From a bacterium (GTDB lineage: Bacteria; Chloroflexota; Dormibacteria; UBA8260; Bog-877), in assembly GCA_021791455.1 (NCBI GenBank), contig JAJYWM010000130.1, positions 1 to 6,826 of the forward strand: 6,826 nt of DNA, given 5' to 3'. Positions 5,184 through 6,826 of this stretch are shown in pieces (position 1 is the first letter of the stretch; each line of letters begins with the position of its first letter). The notes below the pieces were generated by a model, which saw only the letters and a list, made by a program, of their open reading frames with translations, was not told the origin of the DNA and made no database searches. Made by a program: the position numbers and the translations under genes.

Positions 5184-6127
5184 CGATGCAGGAGGATCGC
5201 GGGCGTTTGTGGAGACGGCTGACCGGTCGCGCTCCGGGAGTGCTGGGGCTGGCAGTCGTCGCCGCCGGCCTTCTCACCGGCTCAATCGGAGTCATGGTCG
5301 CGGTGGCGGCCTCGTCGCCAGCGCTCGCCGCCGGTCTCAACGCCTGCGGGGGATCCCTGCAGATGGTCCCCGGGGACCACGGCACCTGCACCCAGATCGT
5401 GACCGACAACACGAGCCCGCGCTATGGCGGCAACGTCAACGTCACTGTGGTGGTGACCACCACCTCCACCTCGGGCGGAGGCTCTCCCGCCGCCTCGCCC
5501 CTGGTGGGGACCGAGGCCCTGCTGGATGGCTCCCCCACCGGTCTGCAGATCGCCAGGATCGAGGATGAGACCACTGGCACCATCGTGGACCTGGGGCCGA
5601 TCCAGTGCTTCACCAACTCGTCGATGACCGTGCCCGTGAGTCCCAAGACCATGACCGCAGGCTTCTGTGAGAGCCGCTCGACCGCGCAGCTTGTCGCCAG
5701 CGACGTGAGCAACTCGGGGTTCAGCAACCAGTTTGAAGTGTTCTGGTACTTTCCCATCGCGGCCGGGAACCCATATCAGGGAAGCAGTGCCAGCGTGAAC
5801 ATCACGGCCTCGTTCACCGGCTCCACGACGAGTTCCCAGGCCACACCCCCCCCCTCCCACTCGCCGCAGCCGACCCCGACCACCACTCCATCGCCCACTC
5901 CTACCGCCACTCCTACTCCCACCCCGTCCGGGGCGGTTCTGGGATCCCACACCACCCCCTCGCCGAAGCCTCCCGGAAAGCACGGCGGCGTGTTGGGGGC
6001 ATCCGCCCCGACCACGGGGGCAGAGCTGCCGGTGTATCTCTCTCGGGTGCTGATCGTTCTCGGTCTGGCTCTGGTGTTCGGTGGCCTGGTGCTGTGGCGT
6101 AGGCAGCGCTACTACCAGGGCGGCTGA
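5180..6127 (+). CDS. TasA-like paralogue with Pro/Thr stalk and C-terminal sorting-like membrane anchor
   Basis: 315 residues from ATG 5180, chosen because it overlaps the previous stop (ATGA); TTG 5174 and ATG 5186 are in-frame alternatives. The signal peptide has a long basic N-region (RRLTGR), a hydrophobic core of about 21-44 and a standard ALA-A site (48-51), so an ordinary signal peptidase may cleave it. The domain at about 52-213 is related to the gene at 3339: TEALLDGS-x-x-GLQI (111-124; compare ETLMDGS-x-x-GLQV) and FPIAAGNPYQGSSASVNITA (191-210; compare LPLSAGNQYENGSASVTVSA). Cysteines are at 56, 70, 143 and 163. A TP-rich stalk follows (222-249), then GGVLGASAPTTGAELP (269-284), a transmembrane helix (about 287-306) and RRQR. 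That order matches a sortase-type anchor, but APTTG replaces LPxTG, so it may be only membrane-held. A C9 run (5846-5854) opens the stalk; a one-base slip there would lose the anchor. No sortase gene is in the window. Confidence 0.8.
   Translation: MTMQEDRGRLWRRLTGRAPGVLGLAVVAAGLLTGSIGVMVAVAASSPALAAGLNACGGSLQMVPGDHGTCTQIVTDNTSPRYGGNVNVTVVVTTTSTSGGGSPAASPLVGTEALLDGSPTGLQIARIEDETTGTIVDLGPIQCFTNSSMTVPVSPKTMTAGFCESRSTAQLVASDVSNSGFSNQFEVFWYFPIAAGNPYQGSSASVNITASFTGSTTSSQATPPPSHSPQPTPTTTPSPTPTATPTPTPSGAVLGSHTTPSPKPPGKHGGVLGASAPTTGAELPVYLSRVLIVLGLALVFGGLVLWRRQRYYQGG
5843..5926 (+). repeat. Pro/Thr-repeat stalk with C9 homopolymer
   Basis: This encodes residues 222-249 of the gene at 5180, mostly Thr-Pro dipeptides, and starts with nine consecutive C (5846-5854). 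It probably spans the cell wall between the folded domain and the anchor. It is similar in make-up to 691-750. Confidence 0.75.
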
Positions 6128-6141
6128 TCGCGTCGTCAGCC
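6122..6141 (+). terminator. weak stem-loop at the end of the locus
   Basis: GGCTGA (6122-6127) can pair with TCAGCC (6136-6141) across an 8-nt loop; the left arm contains the stop codon of the preceding gene. A second weak hairpin, TTCGG/CCGAA (6143-6147 with 6156-6160), follows. No T-run is present. A terminator is expected here because the next gene is convergent, but these structures are modest. Confidence 0.25.
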
Positions 6142-6336
6142 CTTCGGAGTGACCCCCGAACGTCCTTGTTGGTGCTGTCGCGTTTGGTCTGCCGGGCCTG
6201 GATCGATCGGTCTGCGGAGCATGGGAGGCGCAGCTGCCAGCGCCACTGGCCGGGTGGTCGCGGTGTGACTGGGTCAGAGCGACGGTTCCGGTCCAGCGTG
6301 TCCGTAGGGGCATTCCGATGACGGCTCGGGGGTGCG

Positions 6337-6826
6337 CTACGCCCCCCGGGCCAGCAGCGGTCGCCCCAGCGCCGCACAGGCAGCGAGCGCTGCCAGTAGG
6401 AAGATGGGGGCTGCGAGGAGGAGCGATCCGGTGCTCCCGTAGGGCGGGTTGCCGTGCAGCACCAGCTGGAAGCCGTCACTGAGGTAGCTGAAGGGCAGCA
6501 CCTGGGCGATCCAGTAGCGGATCCCCTGCGCGGGGACCCCGGTGAAGAGGCCGGAGAGGAAGAGCAGCGGTGCCAGGATCACCGCCAAAAAGAGCATCGC
6601 CTCGCCGGCGTTGTCGGTGAGGGTCGCGACTCCCAGCCCGATCGCACCGGAGAAGGCGAGGGTCGCCAGCGCCAGCAGCCAGGTCGCCAGGATCAGCAGG
6701 GGGTCAGGGCGCTGGGCTATCTCCAAGACCACGAAGATGAGGGTCGCCTGCAGGCAGTCCACCAGCCAGCCGGCGAAGAAGATCTCCAGGGAGATTCGCC
6801 AGGAACGGATCGGCAGCACCGCCAAG
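6337..6826 (-). CDS. ABC-2 type transporter permease, C-terminal fragment
   Basis: The 3' part of a gene that enters from the right edge; its real start is outside the window, and the TTG at 6825-6823 is likely internal. The 162 visible residues include four hydrophobic stretches (about 12-35, 42-68, 76-96, 132-156). They also carry the ABC-2 permease signature LSGLFTGVP (90-98), followed by a short amphipathic stretch and LPFSYLSDGFQLVLHG (110-125), where family members have a conserved PL-x-Y-x-x-x-x-x-R/Q pattern. Such permeases pair with an ATP-binding subunit to export drugs, lipids or polysaccharides; the ATPase gene is presumably further upstream, outside the window. It converges on the surface-protein locus, so a functional link is not implied. 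The family is secure; the substrate is unknown. Confidence 0.85.
   Translation of the reverse strand, partial: LAVLPIRSWRISLEIFFAGWLVDCLQATLIFVVLEIAQRPDPLLILATWLLALATLAFSGAIGLGVATLTDNAGEAMLFLAVILAPLLFLSGLFTGVPAQGIRYWIAQVLPFSYLSDGFQLVLHGNPPYGSTGSLLLAAPIFLLAALAACAALGRPLLARGA

Noticed and set aside
5282..6313. 343-codon antisense frame on the minus strand
   Set aside because: It lies opposite the gene at 5180 and its composition (Gly/Arg/His-rich, low complexity) is that of a GC-rich antisense shadow.
6128..6336. Possible small gene or attachment site in the convergent gap
   Set aside because: No frame with a ribosome site and no convincing repeat; GATCGATC at 6201-6208 is an isolated short palindrome. 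No tRNA, CRISPR or insertion-sequence ends were seen here or elsewhere in the window.

Overview
The window is GC-rich DNA. It uses GTG/TTG as well as ATG starts, has short gene gaps and stop/start overlaps, and encodes long proline/threonine linkers. One surface protein ends in a wall-sorting-like tail. Together these suggest a high-GC, cell-wall-bearing monoderm such as an actinobacterium or a relative (Dormibacterota/Chloroflexota-like lineages also fit). The sequence alone does not settle the phylum.

Layout. Positions 1-192 are the C-terminal end of a CPBP-family membrane protease. Positions 193-360 are a leader with promoter-like and operator-like elements. From 361 to 6127 all genes point the same way and look like one export/surface-structure locus: a membrane-tethered or secreted Cys-rich protein of unknown fold with a Pro/Thr linker (361-1644); two tandem, related SipW/Sec11-type (Ser-His-Asp) signal peptidases (1649-2506 and 2506-3159, overlapping by one base); a 179-nt leader; a large TasA/camelysin-like exported protein (3339-4496); a strong double hairpin (4526-4575); a small paralogue (4617-5183); and a third paralogue coupled by an ATGA overlap (5180-6127), which carries a Pro/Thr stalk and a C-terminal sorting-like anchor. 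Positions 6128-6336 are a convergent intergenic gap. Positions 6337-6826 (minus strand) are the C-terminal end of an ABC-2 type transporter permease.

How the genes may work together (inference). The gene order resembles Bacillus tapA-sipW-tasA, where SipW processes the exported subunits of an amyloid-like biofilm fibre. Here the set is enlarged: two peptidases, three related exported proteins (one abundant-looking with its own leader and terminator, one small, one apparently surface-anchored), and an unrelated Cys-rich protein in the tapA-like first position. A plausible reading is a dedicated export and assembly system for a surface fibre or coat, with the hairpin setting the ratio of the main subunit to the minor and anchor subunits. 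Shared cysteines in the three paralogues suggest a disulfide-stabilised version of the fold. Homopolymeric G/C tracts in several genes, notably a C9 just upstream of the anchor-coding part, could permit frameshift switching, but base composition alone could also produce them.
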